This document shows positions 6,586 to 7,232 of a DNA stretch of 7,232 bases, one piece after another. The position numbers and the translations under genes are program-made. The DNA is from Spirochaetaceae bacterium (lineage in GTDB: Bacteria > Spirochaetota > Spirochaetia > Treponematales > Treponemataceae). The DNA is taken from NCBI GenBank assembly GCA_031290725.1, contig JAITMZ010000113.1:1-7232 (forward strand), in the 5' to 3' direction. Below the pieces are notes generated by a model. It was given only the letters and a program-made list of their open reading frames with translations. It searched no databases and was not told the origin of the DNA. Every line of letters begins with the position of its first letter. Position 1 is the stretch's first letter.

Positions 6586-6614
6586 TTTTTGCACCGGCAA
6601 CGCCGGTGCAAAAA
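6586..6614. repeat. Perfect 13-bp-arm palindrome downstream of glmS
   Basis: TTTTTGCACCGGC (6586-6598) and GCCGGTGCAAAAA (6602-6614) are exact reverse complements around the loop AAC. An A run, not a T run, follows the GC stem on both strands, so it is not a textbook intrinsic terminator in either direction unless the inner 8-bp GC stem works without a tail. It may be a transcript-end stabiliser or an interspersed palindromic repeat. CGCCGGTG is also present at 6563-6570, giving an alternative partner for the left arm. Confidence 0.75.
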
Positions 6615-6679
6615 GCAACCACCAGCGATTACAAACTCCGGCGCGTCATCCCGAAAACCTTAGTCAGTCAGCCGTCGAA

Positions 6680-6695
6680 TTCTGCGTTTCTGCGT
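6680..6695. repeat. Short tandem repeat, 8 bp x 2
   Basis: TTCTGCGT occurs twice in direct succession (6680-6687 and 6688-6695). It lies at the border between GC-rich and AT-rich sequence. Too short to assign a function. Confidence 0.5.
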
Positions 6696-6734
6696 GAGGT
6701 CATTTTCCTAAATCACCCCAATACTGTAAAACAC

Positions 6735-6763
6735 TTGACAAAAAAATACTTATAAATTAAGAT
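6735..6763 (+). promoter_or_regulatory. Promoter of the nitroreductase gene
   Basis: TTGACA (6735-6740, perfect -35) is followed after 17 bases by TAAGAT (6758-6763, four of six -10 matches), within very AT-rich DNA. The start site would fall near 6770, only about two bases before ATG 6772. If correct, the transcript is leaderless or nearly so, which fits the absence of a Shine-Dalgarno sequence there. An alternative -10 at TATAAA (6751) is too close to this -35. Confidence 0.5.
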
Positions 6764-6771
6764 GCTTAGTC

Positions 6772-7232
6772 ATGAATACCTTTGAAGAAAATAGAAACTT
6801 TTGGGAAAATGCCGTTAATTCAAGACGTTCCGTCCGTAGTTATGAACGTAAACCCATTTCTCTCGAAATAATGGAAAAATTACAAACCTTTACATCAAGA
6901 CTAAAAACCCCATTTCCACATTCTGTAAAAGTTCAATATTTTAAAACAAGAGAAAATAAACAGTTGGCCAATAATCTTAAAAAACCTCCCGAAGACGCTG
7001 TTGCATTTATTACCGATACAAACAATCTTTTGAATGTAACGGCTGTTGGTTTTGTGGGAGAATTAGTGCTTTTATATGCCCAGGGATTAGGTGTTTCAAC
7101 TTGTTGGTTTGGCCATTATATTTTGGATGAAATTGAACAAATAGTTCCCAATATTGATATTATAAAGAATCATCATAAACCCCGTGTAGGATACGGGAAA
7201 GGGAATGTTGACGGTATTCATGCGGTATGTAT
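6772..7232 (+). CDS. Nitroreductase family protein, TM1586-like, 3' end outside the window
   Basis: The frame is open from ATG 6772 to the window edge, giving 153 codons of a partial protein. Nitroreductases are FMN-dependent, NAD(P)H-using flavoenzymes acting on nitroaromatics, quinones or unknown substrates. SRRSVRSY at residues 17-24 matches the N-terminal S-R-R-S-x-R-x-(Y/F) motif that contacts FMN phosphate. VGFVGELVLLYAQGLGVSTC with WFG (92-114) matches the region ahead of the GLGTCWxGG motif in the TM1586-like subfamily. The start is the first ATG after an in-frame stop at 6736-6738; no other start codon lies between and no ribosome binding site is visible. Base composition is about 35% GC by hand count, far below the genes to its left, and AT-ending codons dominate, so it may have been acquired from another lineage. 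Subfamily assignment rests on motifs only. Confidence 0.8.
   Translation, partial: MNTFEENRNFWENAVNSRRSVRSYERKPISLEIMEKLQTFTSRLKTPFPHSVKVQYFKTRENKQLANNLKKPPEDAVAFITDTNNLLNVTAVGFVGELVLLYAQGLGVSTCWFGHYILDEIEQIVPNIDIIKNHHKPRVGYGKGNVDGIHAVC

Larger units (their letters stand above)
6503..6771. other. Non-coding gap between glmS and the nitroreductase
   Basis: The 269 bases hold no convincing gene. The first part is GC-rich and full of short stems: GCCGG (6516-6520) with CCGGC (6530-6534), and GGTTG (6551-6555) with CAACC (6572-6576). The second, or an alternative GGGGG/CCCCC pairing, is followed by T5 at 6586-6590 and could serve as a weak glmS terminator. Composition turns AT-rich after about 6700. 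The perfect palindrome, the tandem repeat and the promoter in this gap are listed separately. Confidence 0.5.

Noticed and set aside
6543..6755. A 70-codon + strand open frame between glmS and the nitroreductase
   Set aside because: It runs through the palindrome and the promoter, crosses the composition break, and has no ribosome binding site or recognisable sequence.

Overview
This 7.2 kb window comes from a bacterial chromosome. Four protein-coding genes lie on the + strand, plus a fifth cut off by the 3' end. The first 6.6 kb is GC-rich. The last ~0.5 kb is AT-rich (about 35% GC by hand count), so the composition changes sharply after glmS. The EF-G belongs to the [11 protein letters not shown] group that includes spirochaete/planctomycete/deltaproteobacterial (spd) and mitochondrial EF-Gs. 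Together with a TRAP transporter this hints at a spirochaete, perhaps a gut treponeme, but that taxonomic guess is weak.

Layout. (1) 68-1948: a TRAP transporter pair in which the large permease DctM comes first and the small permease DctQ follows with no gap. This reverses the usual P-Q-M order, and no DctP binding protein is visible. (2) 1949-2170: a GC-rich hairpin, then an intrinsic terminator with a GUGA loop, then a strong sigma70-type promoter (TTGACA, 17 bp, TAATAT, extended -10) carrying two tandem small dyads. (3) 2171-4444: an elongation factor G. Its conserved core begins at 2396, but the reading frame stays open upstream to an ATG at 2171 that has the only good ribosome binding site. 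The 225 bases between contain a perfect 16-bp inverted repeat and have lower third-position GC than the core. (4) 4445-4633: a 189-base leader with two mutually exclusive hairpins ending in a T7 run next to the glmS ribosome binding site. (5) 4634-6502: glmS, complete and apparently catalytically intact. (6) 6503-6771: a non-coding gap with a perfect 13-bp-arm palindrome, a short tandem repeat and a promoter. (7) 6772 to the end: the first 153 codons of a TM1586-like nitroreductase, AT-rich and possibly leaderless.

The genes do not form one pathway. The TRAP pair imports an organic acid or similar solute. The EF-G acts in translation. GlmS makes glucosamine-6-phosphate for cell-wall synthesis. 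I see no defence system, mobile element, CRISPR array or RNA gene that I can name. The points most worth a second look are regulatory: the EF-G leader and its two-dyad promoter, the bistable-looking glmS leader, and the composition break before the nitroreductase.
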